64,000 nucleotides of DNA from Phycisphaeraceae bacterium (GTDB taxonomy: Bacteria > Planctomycetota > Phycisphaerae > Phycisphaerales > Phycisphaeraceae): NCBI GenBank assembly GCA_028277745.1, contig JANQFR010000045.1, forward strand, positions 54,605 through 118,604, read 5' to 3'. The position numbers and the translations under genes were made by a program. Positions 27,298 through 37,302 of the stretch are shown one piece after another; the first letter of the stretch is position 1; every line of letters starts with the position of its first letter. The notes below the pieces were generated by a model. It made no database searches, had not been told where the DNA came from, and was given only the letters and a program-made list of their open reading frames with translations.

Positions 27298-28320
27298 ATG
27301 CCACACCAAGCCGACGTCGTTGATCCCGCCTTGGTCCCCAAGAAACGCTTAGCCTCGGGGGCCGAGATGCCTGCCATCGGCCTGGGCACATTCGGGTCGG
27401 ACCACGTCTCGCCCGAAGCCGTCGCCGAGGCCGTACGCGGCGCGATCGAGGTCGGGTATCGGCACATCGACTGCGCCGCGGTCTACGGCAACGAAGCGCA
27501 GATCGGCCGCGTGCTCAGCGACACGATCGACGCTGGCGTCGTGACACGCGACGAGCTGTGGATCACCTCCAAACTCTGGAACGATAAGCACGCCCCGGCC
27601 GACGTGATCCCGGCATGCGAGCAATCGCTCCGCGATCTTCGCCTCGACCATCTGGACCTTTACCTTGTGCACTGGCCGTTTTCCAACTTCCACCCGCCCA
27701 ACTGCGACGTCACCTCACGCAGCCCTGACGCCAAACCGTACATCCACGACAACTACATGGCCACGTGGCGGCAGATGGAGCGGCTCGTTGAGCAGGGCAA
27801 GGTGCGCCACCTCGGCGCCTCGAACATGACGATCCCCAAGCTCGACCTTCTGCTCCGTGACGCCGCGATCCGCCCGGTCAGCAACGAGATGGAACTGCAC
27901 CCGCACTTCCAGCAGCCCGATCTGTTCGACTACCTGGTCGAGCGGGACATCGTGCCGATCGGCTTCTGCCCGATCGGATCGCCGGCCCGACCTGAGCGCG
28001 ACCGCACTCCGGAAGACACGACCCCGACCGAAGACCCCGTCATCGCCGAGATCGCCAACGCCCGCGGCCTGCACCCCGCCACGCTCTGCGTCAAGTGGGC
28101 CGTTCAACGAGGCCAAGCGCCGATCCCTTTCTCCACCAAGCTCCGTAACCACCTCGCCAACCTCCGCGCCTCGGTCGGCGACCCTCTCGGCGACGACCAG
28201 ATGCAACGCATCGCCTCGATCGACCGCAACTGTCGTCTCATCAAGGGTCAGGTCTTTCTGTGGAAAGACAACCAGTCCTGGGAAGACCTGTGGGACCCCG
28301 ACGACGTGGTTATCGAGTGA
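27298..28320 (+). CDS. Aldo/keto reductase
   Basis: A 340-residue NADPH-dependent reductase, AKR superfamily. Start at the ATG at 27298 gives the usual N-terminus ('KKRLASGAEMPAIGLGTFG'). The tetrad is Asp58 and Tyr63 ('HIDCAAVYGNE'), Lys92 ('WITSKLW') and His125 ('LYLVHWPF'). C-terminal 'IPFSTKLRNHLANL' corresponds to the cofactor-binding segment, with FS in place of the common PKS. It follows the zinc dehydrogenase on the same strand, so the two may convert an aldose through its polyol or aldonate. The region between them shows no promoter I trust. Confidence 0.87.
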   Translation: MPHQADVVDPALVPKKRLASGAEMPAIGLGTFGSDHVSPEAVAEAVRGAIEVGYRHIDCAAVYGNEAQIGRVLSDTIDAGVVTRDELWITSKLWNDKHAPADVIPACEQSLRDLRLDHLDLYLVHWPFSNFHPPNCDVTSRSPDAKPYIHDNYMATWRQMERLVEQGKVRHLGASNMTIPKLDLLLRDAAIRPVSNEMELHPHFQQPDLFDYLVERDIVPIGFCPIGSPARPERDRTPEDTTPTEDPVIAEIANARGLHPATLCVKWAVQRGQAPIPFSTKLRNHLANLRASVGDPLGDDQMQRIASIDRNCRLIKGQVFLWKDNQSWEDLWDPDDVVIE

Positions 28321-28622
28321 ATCAGCGTTGACGCGGTCCACGAGCGAGATGGCGTCGGAGCCACGCGACGAGCCGCGTCGCTTCTCGTGACTCGAGAAAA
28401 GCGCACTGCCGGTTGAAGCTAATCGAGGAGACCGATTCGAAGTGAACCCCTTCCTCCTGATCTCGCGCGACACGCCGGAAGCCTGCGATGTTCCACAGCG
28501 GTGGGTTGCCCTATCCGTGTTCCAACAAACTCGATCCAGCAAACGACGAACCGATGCCCGACAGGTGGCCCCTGGGTGACCACGCCACCGGCATAAACTT
28601 TTGACGCGCGAGGACAACCACC
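28321..28622. other. Intergenic region, nothing recognised
   Basis: About 300 bases between the aldo/keto reductase and the acetyltransferase gene. Open frames on the minus strand here are continuations of antisense frames of the neighbours. I see no hairpin with T-run, tRNA or repeat. Confidence 0.5.
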
Positions 28623-29846
28623 ATGAAACGAGTCCGGTATTCTGTAGGCATGTCCGACGAGATCGTCCATCTGGGCGCCAGTGACTTCGACGCGTGTGTC
28701 GCGTTCCTCAACCGCGTGTTCAGCGAAGACGGGTCGCTCGACTTCGCCGCGATGCTGCCGACCATCTATCAGCCCACCGAGGAGCACATGGGCTGTCATC
28801 TCGCGGTGCGTCGCGGCGGCGACCTGGCGGCGGTCGTCGGCGTGTTTCCGATGACGCTGCGGATGGGCGAGGCGGCGTTGCGGCTCGCGGGCATCGGCAG
28901 CGTCAGCGTCGATCCGGCCCACCGCGGCGAGGGGTTGATGCGGCTGCTCATGGATCGAGCGATGGCGGAGATCCGCGCGGGGGGCTTCCACCTCGCTTGG
29001 CTCGCCGGGCAGCGGCAACGGTACGCCTATTGGGGCTTTGAACGCGCCGGGGTCCGGCAGCGGTTCACGATCGAGAAGCGATCGCTCAAACACCTCGACG
29101 GCGCCACGCTCGGGGCCGGCGCCTTGGAGGCTTGGCGGGCCGGCGGGCGATGGTCCGCGGTCGATGAAGACGACGACGCGTGGAGCGCCATCGCCGATTG
29201 GCGACAGCGGCGTCCGATCCGCTGCGATCGGGGCCGCGACGCGATCGACGCCACGCGTTGGCTCCGGGCGCATCACCACACGCCGCGGGTGTGGCTCGAC
29301 GGCGAGGACCGCCCGCGCGCTCTCGTCGTCGCCAATGAATCCGGGCAAGGCGTGACCGAGTGGGGCGCCTCGGATGTCGATCGCGAGTTGGCCGGGATCG
29401 CGGCGTGGGTTGAGGGCGGGACGGACGAGCATTCGGCGTGGTTCGACGCCGATCCGTTGCCCGGCCGGACGAATCGAGTGTTCTCGGCGTGGGCGGACGG
29501 GACCAGCCGCAGCGACGCCGGCAACTGGTGTGTGTTGGACTGGCCTGCGGTGTTGAGCGCGAGTCTGTCGGCGCGTCACGCGGCGGATCCCCTGCCCAAC
29601 GGCGAGGCCTCGGTGCAAATCACCGGGTTCACCCAGGCGGCGGTGGGCCTTCGTATCGACGGGGATCACGCGCAGGTCGCGGAGGTCGATGGCCCAACCG
29701 CCCTGGCCGTCGATCACCACGCCGCGCACCGGCTGCTGTTCGGACCGGTCGCCCCGGCGTTCACTGCGGACGTCCCCGCCGCCGCTTCGGCGCTGCACGC
29801 GTGGTGTCCCCTGCCGCTGTGGCTGCCGAGGCTGGATTACGTCTGA
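28623..29846 (+). CDS. GNAT N-acetyltransferase, Eis-like
   Basis: A 407-residue protein with a GNAT fold in the first 150 residues: 'GIGSVSVDPAHRGEGLMRLL' is the acetyl-CoA-binding motif and 'FHLAWLAGQRQRYAYWGFER' the following Eis-type segment with the Tyr that stacks on the cofactor. A second GNAT-like and a sterol-carrier-like C-terminal region complete the usual Eis length of about 400. GAGGA precedes the ATG at 28623; an internal ATG at 28650 is an alternative. The acceptor could be an amine or amino sugar; nothing in the neighbourhood fixes it. The gene ends 10 bases from the convergent broken hydrolase gene. Confidence 0.82.
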   Translation: MKRVRYSVGMSDEIVHLGASDFDACVAFLNRVFSEDGSLDFAAMLPTIYQPTEEHMGCHLAVRRGGDLAAVVGVFPMTLRMGEAALRLAGIGSVSVDPAHRGEGLMRLLMDRAMAEIRAGGFHLAWLAGQRQRYAYWGFERAGVRQRFTIEKRSLKHLDGATLGAGALEAWRAGGRWSAVDEDDDAWSAIADWRQRRPIRCDRGRDAIDATRWLRAHHHTPRVWLDGEDRPRALVVANESGQGVTEWGASDVDRELAGIAAWVEGGTDEHSAWFDADPLPGRTNRVFSAWADGTSRSDAGNWCVLDWPAVLSASLSARHAADPLPNGEASVQITGFTQAAVGLRIDGDHAQVAEVDGPTALAVDHHAAHRLLFGPVAPAFTADVPAAASALHAWCPLPLWLPRLDYV

Positions 29847-29856
29847 GCGGCTGCGA

Positions 29857-32045
29857 TCAACGCCGTTCGTACCGTATCATGACGCGTCCCTGGGTCTCCA
29901 GGAGCAAGACGGCCATGGGTGTCCGCCCGTCGGTGTTCCAGGTCACGATCGAGACGTCGTACGCCGCGGCGGCGATCTGCTTGGTGGCCGGCTCGCCGTA
30001 GGCTTGCGTCAACTGGCCGATCACCTCGGCGAGCGTCGGGGGGTTCGAGAACGCGACTTCGACGCTGCGCATGCGGTTGTCTGTGAAGCTGACGGTGATG
30101 TCGGCGGGGGTGTTGAGGACGGCGTTGGCGCCGGACACGCCGATGGTGACTGACGTGTTCTCCGGGCGCGGGGTCAGGGATCAGAAGGCGATCACCCCGG
30201 CCTTGAGCTTGTCGTACGCCCGGTCGGTGGGATCGTCCCAATCGAGACCGAGCGGGTGGTCGCTGCGCTCGGCGTGATCGCCGTGATCAGCGGCCGAGCG
30301 TGCGGCGCCGCGGTCGATCGAGTCCGCTAGGACGGTGGCGTCGGGTAACTCGGCGGAGGCGTCGCGGCGCTCGATTTCGAGCACGCCCATGAACAGCGGC
30401 CGGCCGTCGTGCACGAGTCGGCTCTGGTCTTCCAGCCTATGCACCCGGCGGTGGGCGAAATCGTAGCCGGTCCACGTGCCGGTGATCCGGTGGTCAAAGG
30501 CGACGGTGAAGCGCACCGGCGTTTCGAGGATCGGGGCGCGCCCCGGGTTGCGGATGTGTCGCGCCAGAGCGATTGGGCTGACGAAGCCGCCGTTGGGCTT
30601 GGCGATGCTGTCGTCCATGGCGAAGCCGGTGTTCTTCGCGTTGTACCGGCGTTGACGAGCACGCGGGAAGTGGCATCAGGCCCGGTCAGCGGTTTGCCGT
30701 CGGCGCTGACGATGCCGAAGGCGACAAAGTCGGCATCGATGCCTCCCACGGCCACGCCATCAGCGAAGCGATGCCACCCGCCTCCGGAGGGCGGCCGGCC
30801 GATGTAGGCCTTGGCCGTGGGCGAATCGATGATGAGCCGACCGTTGGGCCAGTCCCAGGTGATCTGGTCGCCGCTGCGCACCGCGCCCGCGGGCGGTTGC
30901 ACCTCGGTTTCCCGGGCGTTGGCGAGTCTCATCGTTTGGTTGAGCCGCGGCTGGAAGTCGATGACCGCGCCGCGGTTGAACACGGCGTGACCGGTGTCGA
31001 CACCATGCCACAGCTCGTACCCGAACACGCCGTCCCGGCCGATGGTGTAGCGGATCGGATTACGCGCGGGCTCGATCGCTTCCTGGAGGAAGAACTGCCC
31101 GGCGAGCGCGATCGCCGACAGCATCGCCGGGTCGCGCTCGGTCTCCACCGCCGCCCAGTAGAAGTCCTCGGTCATCTGGGCATTGGCTCGACGAGGAAAC
31201 GCTCGTCGGGCCAGGGCATGATGTGGTAGTAGTGCCAGAACACCGCGTCCCAGTCCTGCTAGGACGCCAGGGCCGTGTTGCGCATCGCCTGCTCGACCCG
31301 ATGCGGATTGGGGCGCCCGTTGTTGGTTTCGTAGATCACGGTCGGTTTGCCGGCGACCGTGTTCGAGTCCATCACGTACATCTTCGGCGGGGCCGTCAGG
31401 GATGACGTCAGGCTCCAGAAGTACATGCCGAAGTTGGCGACGTCGGCGTGGCCCGCGTTGGAGTAGAGCCAGGGCGTGTTGGGCCGGTACTGGGTGTCAA
31501 ATGAGAACGGCGTCACGTTGACGCCCACCCCTTCGGGGGCCTGCCTGCGGGCGTGGGCCTCGAACCCTAACAGGAAGTCGCTGACCAGACCGCTGACGAA
31601 TTCGACGAAGTCCCGGGCACGGGCCTCGGGGTAATCCACGCGCTGGGCGAACGCCGGCGCCAGCGCGACGCTGCCGCGGTCCAGCGATTCGTCGGCGTTG
31701 AGTTCGCCCCACGCCCGGCGCAACCGGCCGTCGCTGCGATAGCGGTCGGTCAGCCACGCATTCCAGCGGTCACGCAGCTTGGCCTTGAAGTACGCGGGCA
31801 GTTCGACCGCTTCGCCGCCGATCAGCCGGTTGATGAGCCAGTCCTCATTGCCCAACTCCCAGAGGGCGATCGTTTCTTCCTGGGCGTAGGACCGGCCGGT
31901 GTAGGGATTGATGTGGTTGAGGAACGCCTCGATGTGCCGCAGATAGGCTTTGCGGAGGCGTTCGTCGAAGATCGCGTAGGTGTTCAGGGCCTCCTGGGTG
32001 TTCTCACGCACCGCTTGCTTCCAAGGCGTCCAGTCATCGCCGCCG
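29857..32045 (-). pseudogene. Broken glycoside hydrolase, paralogue of the gene at 42134
   Basis: Fragments in three frames align in order with the last two thirds of the protein encoded at 42134-45799. 'GGDDWTPWKQAV' near 32040 matches 'GGDDWEAWRQAI'; 'LWELGNEDW' and 'PTVIYETNNGRPN' keep both catalytic glutamates. Four defects are visible: an in-frame TAG at 31259-31261 before 'QDWDAVFWHYYH', a frame change near 31175, a one-base loss near 30645 (after 'TSRVLVNA', where the other frame resumes at 'YNAKNTGFAMDDS'), and an in-frame TGA at 30181-30183 followed by in-frame 'SLTPRPENTSVTIGVSG'. The first 490 or so residues, including the signal peptide, are missing. The gene cannot make a working enzyme as it stands. 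Confidence 0.85.
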
Positions 32046-32450
32046 CCTCTATGCGCAGTAAGCTCAGACTTGAGCAGGCGGGCCTTCGCGCAGTGGTTCG
32101 AACCCGGCGCCCAGCCGTTCGCCCGTCTCCTCCTGCCACGGTACGCAACTTCACCAGTCCTTTAATCAATCAAGGGGAACGGATGAGTCAATTTCCCTCA
32201 AACACCTGACATCCCGCCGAAATGCCGCCCTTACACGTCCAAAAGCGCACGTAACATACGACCCGTCGAGTCACAAGCCCACTCCACCCTCCAGCCCTAT
32301 CCAGGAGATCGACAGAGACACAACCCCTCCAGCGAACGCCTGCCCGTCTTGATCTACGGCGACGACCGCCTCACCAAGCTCGACGTCGCATTGGATTTCT
32401 TCAGCGTCGAGCACATGCTGACCCGCGCCATCACCATGGGCGGATCGGGC
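32046..32450. other. Intergenic region with possible small coding relic
   Basis: This stretch lies upstream of the truncated hydrolase and downstream of the beta-propeller glycosidase. On the plus strand 32349-32460 reads 'GDDRLTKLDVALDFFSVEHM', which looks like protein-coding sequence but lacks a start with a ribosome site and runs antisense into the next gene. It may be debris of the rearrangement that truncated the hydrolase. Nothing else is recognised. Confidence 0.4.
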
Positions 32451-33467
32451 CTAACGCAGCGGAATTTGGATGTTGACACTGTGATGGCGTTCATTGTCAA
32501 AGTCGGCGGCACAGAAGAGCACCTTCGGCTTGCCGTCTTCAAGGTGGAGCTGGGGGCGTTCGAGATGGAGGAGCCCGAGGGTTCTGCCGTCTTCCCAAGT
32601 GACTCGCGGCGTGGTGATGAACGGCTCGTCGGCGAGGGACCAGTCCAGTCCGTCGGGCGAAGTGAATGCGACCAGCGCCATGCCGTGAGGCGTGAAGTAG
32701 CCCCGGTTGTCTTTGACGATTGCATGGTACTGGCCGTCTTGATACCAGACGAACGGGTCTTCGGCGGGAAAGTCAACGCCCTCGACGTCGAACACCAGAC
32801 CCGGCTGGGTAACGAACGGGCCGGTGGGCTTGTCAGCGATCGCGGCGAGGTGGACAACCGGTCCGTAGAACGGTGCGGGGTTCTTGTCGCTGACGGCCTT
32901 GTAGATCATGAGGAATTTGCCGCAGGGCCCGCGGGTAACGCTGGGGTTGGCGCAGCAGACGGCGGCGTGCTGTCCGGGGCGGCACTCGATCAGCGGGTGG
33001 TCGAAACGCTCCCACGGCCCCGCCGGGTGATCGGCTACGGCGACGCCGATGCGCTGCCGGTTACGGAAGTCCCAGTATTCGCGGGGGTTGCTATCGCCTC
33101 GCGTGCCCATGTAATAGAGGTAGTACTTGCCATCAAAAGCGTGAACGGTGGGGTTGTGCGTACAGAGACCGTCCCAGAAGTCGTGACCGCGCTCGAACAA
33201 GGCGACGCCTTGGTGGGTGTAGGGCCCCAAGGGATTGGAAGCGACGGCGTGGGCGAGTTCGGAGTGAGTTACCCAGGCGTGGTGGCCTAGTGAGCGCGCC
33301 CAGCGGGCATAGATCATGTGGCACACGCCGTTGGGTGTGAGCACCACCGAGGCGCCCCAGATATAGAAATCGTCGTCCTCGAAGTAGGATCGCGCAGGGA
33401 CGGGCTGTAACGATTCGCCGGTGCTCAGTCTGCCAAAAGCCGGCGGACAGGCGATTTGGTTAGTCAT
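32451..33467 (-). CDS. Five-bladed beta-propeller glycosidase (GH43/GH117-like)
   Basis: A 338-residue protein with no signal peptide, so probably cytoplasmic. Start at the ATG at 33467, after GAGAGATATGCC; a frame 24 residues longer has no site. Blade-start motifs of the GH-F/GH-J type propellers are present: 'YIWGASVV', 'THNPTVHAFDGKYYLYYMG', 'CANPSVTRGPCGKFLMIYK' and 'AEDPFVWYQDGQYHAIVKD', the acidic residues of which usually form the active site. 'LGHHAWVTHSELAHAVA' resembles anhydro-galactosidase-like GH117 relatives, but I cannot fix the family. It would act on oligosaccharides imported after external depolymerisation. It stands alone, convergent to nothing and divergent from the PEP-CTERM gene at 33895. 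Confidence 0.78.
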   Translation of the reverse strand: MTNQIACPPAFGRLSTGESLQPVPARSYFEDDDFYIWGASVVLTPNGVCHMIYARWARSLGHHAWVTHSELAHAVASNPLGPYTHQGVALFERGHDFWDGLCTHNPTVHAFDGKYYLYYMGTRGDSNPREYWDFRNRQRIGVAVADHPAGPWERFDHPLIECRPGQHAAVCCANPSVTRGPCGKFLMIYKAVSDKNPAPFYGPVVHLAAIADKPTGPFVTQPGLVFDVEGVDFPAEDPFVWYQDGQYHAIVKDNRGYFTPHGMALVAFTSPDGLDWSLADEPFITTPRVTWEDGRTLGLLHLERPQLHLEDGKPKVLFCAADFDNERHHSVNIQIPLR

Positions 33468-33894
33468 GGCATATCTCTCGAGCAAACGCGGGCGGTGTCT
33501 CAGTCCAAGCGCCGGCGACGAGGCTGGCTTGTTTGTCACGGTTCAGCCAACACGGGTCCGGCTCGCGCAGAGTTTGGCCGTGATATGCAAAGCGTTGCCG
33601 CGTCCTTTCGCCAACAGCCTCTTTCGAGATTCGGCCGAAACACAGCATCGGCCGACCGTTTTAAAGAGGTGGCGACAGCGTATCAAAGATTCTGGCGTAT
33701 CCCAGCGCCATACCCGGCCATGGCGCAAAGGTGCATGTCTTTGTGCGGATACGGCATATCTATCCTGGATTTCGTGTGCTAACTTTCACATGTACGATTG
33801 ATGCCAGCCGTGTTGGCTGCGATCAGTTCTTCTTGCTCTTGTTATCTACGAGACGTGAATCTACATTTCTTAATTCTTATTTGGAGGCAAAGAT
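33468..33894. other. Divergent promoter region, AT-rich at the right
   Basis: About 430 bases between the propeller glycosidase and a PEP-CTERM gene. A small hairpin CAGCC/GGCTG lies at 33805-33819. From 33820 on the sequence is AT-rich, as expected near a promoter. No gene is supported. Confidence 0.45.
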
Positions 33895-34668
33895 ATGTTT
33901 CGATTCGCCAAAGTTCTGATTTCTGCAACCCTGTGTGGGACCATGGCGGTCAGCGCAGACGCTGCGGTGTCTGTGATTACCGACATCGCGACGACACCCA
34001 CATTCTTGGCGTCTGGCACCGGGAGTCATGTCCTGGATTCGATCACTGATGCTACAGGCACGCTTGGCGACCTCACGTTCTCAACCGTCACGACTGCAAA
34101 CGACAGCAACATTACTTACGGCGTGAATGGCGCAGCCCCCGGAACAGGCAACGCCGCGTTGTCTGACAATCAGGTTGATACAGGAAAGTTGAGCGTTGGG
34201 GGCGGCACCGTATTTAATGTCACTCCGGCGAGCGCATCCCAAAAGCTCTTCATCATCTTCAACGCCTCGAGTTCCTCGGGTTTCTATCAGGGACCGGGCC
34301 TCGTCACGGCGGTTGATAGCGACGGCAATGCGCTTGGCACGGTGACGGTCAACGATAGCACCGACGGTGAGAACGGTGTAAACGACGTAGTTACAGTCGG
34401 AGATGCGTTTACTGACTCCGATTTGGCGCGTGTTGGCGCCGGCACTCTGTTCAACCGCCTTATTTTGGGGGTCACCATCGATGTGGCGGACTTCGGTGTG
34501 TCAAACCTGTCGGATATCGCAGGCTTCACCATAGCGGGCGAGGTGCATACAAATGCTACCGTGGATAACTTTGATATCCAGACTGTTGGCCTTGCGGTCC
34601 CCGAGCCCGCTTCCATGGGGTTGGTCTTGGCAGCGCTGTTAAGTGTTTTCTCACGACGCCGAAGGTAA
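33895..34668 (+). CDS. PEP-CTERM secreted protein
   Basis: A 257-residue protein; TTGGAGGCAAAGAT directly precedes the ATG. A 23-residue signal peptide (MFRFAKVLISATLCGTMAVS) is followed by a beta-rich, Thr/Val/Asn-rich body with no recognised family ('LGDLTFSTVTTANDSNITYG'). The tail 'AVPEPASMGLVLAALLSVF' plus SRRRR is a variant of the usual anchor, with fewer Gly/Leu repeats. It is convergent with a XylR-type regulator and stands at the left of a group with a pseudopilin and a GH16 enzyme. Codon use appears less GC-rich than in the array at 13573-24853. Confidence 0.84.
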   Translation: MFRFAKVLISATLCGTMAVSADAAVSVITDIATTPTFLASGTGSHVLDSITDATGTLGDLTFSTVTTANDSNITYGVNGAAPGTGNAALSDNQVDTGKLSVGGGTVFNVTPASASQKLFIIFNASSSSGFYQGPGLVTAVDSDGNALGTVTVNDSTDGENGVNDVVTVGDAFTDSDLARVGAGTLFNRLILGVTIDVADFGVSNLSDIAGFTIAGEVHTNATVDNFDIQTVGLAVPEPASMGLVLAALLSVFSRRRR

Positions 34669-34816
34669 TATGAGCCTACGATCCCTCCTGCTATACACAA
34701 ACCTGGTTTCGCTGTTTCGGTTTTTTATCATTTAGGAATCGTAGCAGTTGTTTTTTGTTAAACGGCAGTTCATGGATTTCGACCAGATGCCGGTTTATGA
34801 GTGCATCTAATGACGT

Positions 34817-35971
34817 TCAAAAATGTCTGGAAGCCAGATTTTTCCATTCCTTGCGGTATCGGCTCGGTGGAATGCCAACCATTTGTTTAAATACGCGAGT
34901 GAAGTAGTTATAAGAGGAAAACCCGCAGGCGTCTGAAATGGCGACCATGGTTTGGTTTGTGTCGGCAAGCAGTTCTCGGGCACGGTTGACGCGAAGTTGG
35001 CGGATGTGATCTCCAATCGAACACCCGATGCATTGACGGAATCGGCGTTCAAGAGTTCGGCGGGGCACCGGAATCGCCTCGACTACATCATCAACCGTGA
35101 TCGGCGCCATTGCATTCTGATTCAAAAAGCCGATCGTGTCACGAACCCGATCATCGGCCACCGCCAGGGTGTCGATCGACTGCCTCTCGACGACCTTAAT
35201 CGGTTCAAGCAACCATTCATCCTTCTCGATCGGCTGGTTGTTCATCAGGCGGTTGAGGATTGACGCGGCGAGCTCGCCGATGTGGCGGGGATTCATCAGG
35301 ATCCCCGCTTGAGGAGGGAACGAGGCCTCGTTGAGAACGTCGTCGTAATTGGAGCCTAAGACAGCCACGTCGTGTGGGACACTGATCCGCTCGAGCCCAC
35401 AAGCATTAATGATGCGGTTGCCCCAATGCGATCCCCAGCAATACACGCCGATTGGTTTCGGCAGTGTGCGTAACCATGATCGGAGTGTGTCGATGGACTC
35501 CGGACAATGCACAATGAGCTTGCGGTTTTGATCCGCCAGGAAGCTTTCATAAGCTTCGCAATGCCGTTTAATATACGTGACGTTGGTGTCTCCGATATAC
35601 GCGAACTGGTGAAAACCACGGAAACGGAAGGCGTCGTATGCGAGTTTGGCCTCTGCATGCGGTGAAGTGATCACTCTTGGGTAATCGCACCCTTCGAGTT
35701 GGATCGCTGACACATTAACAACGGGGAGGTTCAGATCCTGTAGCTTCTGCAAGACAAATGGAGTTGCAACACGGGCGATCACGCCGTCTCCACGCCAGTT
35801 GTCTGGAAGATGCCAATGCTCGTCAAAGGACAAGGGGTCTAAATAAAGATCCCAGGGGCAGTGTTGCTTCGAAAACCGGATGATTCCTTCTATCAGCGAC
35901 CGCGACCAGGAGGTGTTGGTTTCGATCAGAACACCAACCCGGCGACTTTTTTTTGTCGAGCTCGTGCCCAT
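34817..35971 (-). CDS. XylR-type regulator (LacI-like sensor plus AraC DNA-binding domain)
   Basis: A 384-residue regulator with the domain order of xylose regulator XylR: residues about 10-275 are a periplasmic-binding-like sensor ('RRVGVLIETNTSWSRSLIEG', 'PVVNVSAIQLEGCDYPRV', 'GVYCWGSHWGNRIINAC'), and residues about 285-378 are an AraC double helix-turn-helix ('VDDVVEAIPVPRRTLERRFR', 'VAISDACGFSSYNYFTRVFK'). It is convergent with the PEP-CTERM gene at 33895 and divergent from the pseudopilin at 36203. It probably activates the flanking genes in response to a sugar. XylR itself senses xylose; the ligand here is not predictable. Confidence 0.87.
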   Translation of the reverse strand: MGTSSTKKSRRVGVLIETNTSWSRSLIEGIIRFSKQHCPWDLYLDPLSFDEHWHLPDNWRGDGVIARVATPFVLQKLQDLNLPVVNVSAIQLEGCDYPRVITSPHAEAKLAYDAFRFRGFHQFAYIGDTNVTYIKRHCEAYESFLADQNRKLIVHCPESIDTLRSWLRTLPKPIGVYCWGSHWGNRIINACGLERISVPHDVAVLGSNYDDVLNEASFPPQAGILMNPRHIGELAASILNRLMNNQPIEKDEWLLEPIKVVERQSIDTLAVADDRVRDTIGFLNQNAMAPITVDDVVEAIPVPRRTLERRFRQCIGCSIGDHIRQLRVNRARELLADTNQTMVAISDACGFSSYNYFTRVFKQMVGIPPSRYRKEWKNLASRHF

Positions 35972-36202
35972 ACCAAGAGTTTAGTTCAATCGATAGATGC
36001 ACAACGTGTGCCACCTGTAATATGGCGTAAATGTGAATATTTTTGTGTGTTTTTTGCCTATCTCACAAGCGAACAGTCGGCTTAATATTATTCATACGAA
36101 GCCTTGCCTGTGGAGACGCCGCACTTTTGAATCTTGAGTCTACATCACTGCAATCCGGCTGTTATTAGCCTCATTATCTTACGCCTGCTTACGAGTTACA
36201 AC

Positions 36203-37114
36203 GTGAATATCCATCATTCCTCATTGACCCCGGCACGCCACGCGGCATTCACGCTGATTGAATTGCTGGTAGTGATAAGCATCATCGCGTTATTGATCAG
36301 TATCCTCCTGCCGGCCTTAAACGCGGCCCGGTACACCGCTCAATCTTTGGCCTGTGCGACGCAATTGCAGCAGATCGGCCGGGCTCAGGCGGCCTACAGC
36401 AATGACTTCGACAGTTTTATCACGCCTTTCGTGATCGATCGCGCGGGCGATGGCCTTGCCGGATCGCACTTCACCTTTGACGATCTGTTGGCCGAAGGCG
36501 GATACGACGGCCGTGATGCGCGTGCGAGTTTCACCAATTCGTCGGGATTCTACGCGATCGCGTTTGCGTCCGCTACGACCCCGAGTCCCCTTTGGCAATG
36601 CCCTTTAGATACCTGGGATGACCGTCGGCCCTTCGGTGCTTCCGGGCCAACATTTCAGCCTCGAACATACTCAATCAACTTGGTCGCCACCACCGGCACT
36701 AACAAAACGAACCGCCAAATTTCTCCGACTAATACGGAACTGGGGGTGGCGGGTCGAGATCGCTCACTACGCTATGAAGACGTTACGAAAGCATCTCGGA
36801 CCATCGTTCTCGCCGAATCTGTTGAAATTGATCTGACCACAGCAGCATTTGCACGCAATACCCTGGGCGCCGCGAACTTCAGCAACATCGCGCCTTTTTC
36901 ACACGACCCGCTCGGGACGGCCCCGCAGAACCTCCGCGGAAGGATTTCTCATCATTCCCAAGGCTCTGAAGGCGTCAGTGGAGACCGGACTAGCTTCACG
37001 CCCAATTACCTATTCGCGGATTCACACGTTGAGACTTTGGAGAGCGGACTCACCGTCGAAGATCGGGTTGGGACTTTTAACTACAACAACACGATGTGGG
37101 ACGCCACTCAGTGA
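36203..37114 (+). CDS. Pseudopilin-like protein, prepilin N-terminal methylation site
   Basis: A 303-residue pseudopilin. I use the GTG at 36203, which gives a short basic leader before '[20 protein letters not shown]'; an earlier TTG at 36134 would add an unlikely hydrophobic stretch. The C-terminus has 'NYLFADSHVETL', the position of the H...DG motif with Ser in place of Gly. No strong ribosome site is visible. It follows the divergent XylR-type regulator by 230 bases and precedes a small membrane protein and GH16, an arrangement that repeats in other cassettes of this window. Confidence 0.83.
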   Translation: MNIHHSSLTPARHAAFTLIELLVVISIIALLISILLPALNAARYTAQSLACATQLQQIGRAQAAYSNDFDSFITPFVIDRAGDGLAGSHFTFDDLLAEGGYDGRDARASFTNSSGFYAIAFASATTPSPLWQCPLDTWDDRRPFGASGPTFQPRTYSINLVATTGTNKTNRQISPTNTELGVAGRDRSLRYEDVTKASRTIVLAESVEIDLTTAAFARNTLGAANFSNIAPFSHDPLGTAPQNLRGRISHHSQGSEGVSGDRTSFTPNYLFADSHVETLESGLTVEDRVGTFNYNNTMWDATQ

Positions 37115-37302
37115 AAAACCTGAATATTGCCCTATTATTGTCCGCTTTTTTGTGGATGACATCATCGGTTTGATTTTGCTACTAGGCGAGTCAGGCGTAG
37201 CTCAAACCATGCCTGACTTTGGTTAATCCAGCAGACAGCCCGGACGTTGGCCACAGTTAACGTAGAGGTGCAGCGTCTTTGAGTGATTTCGCGTCCAATT
37301 GA

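Noticed and set aside
26056..29798. Long minus-strand frames opposite the dehydrogenase and acetyltransferase genes
   Set aside because: Opposite strands encode complete, motif-bearing enzymes.
32090..32120. GGTTCGAACC, resembling a tRNA T arm
   Set aside because: The flanking bases do not form a five-base stem and no acceptor strand follows.
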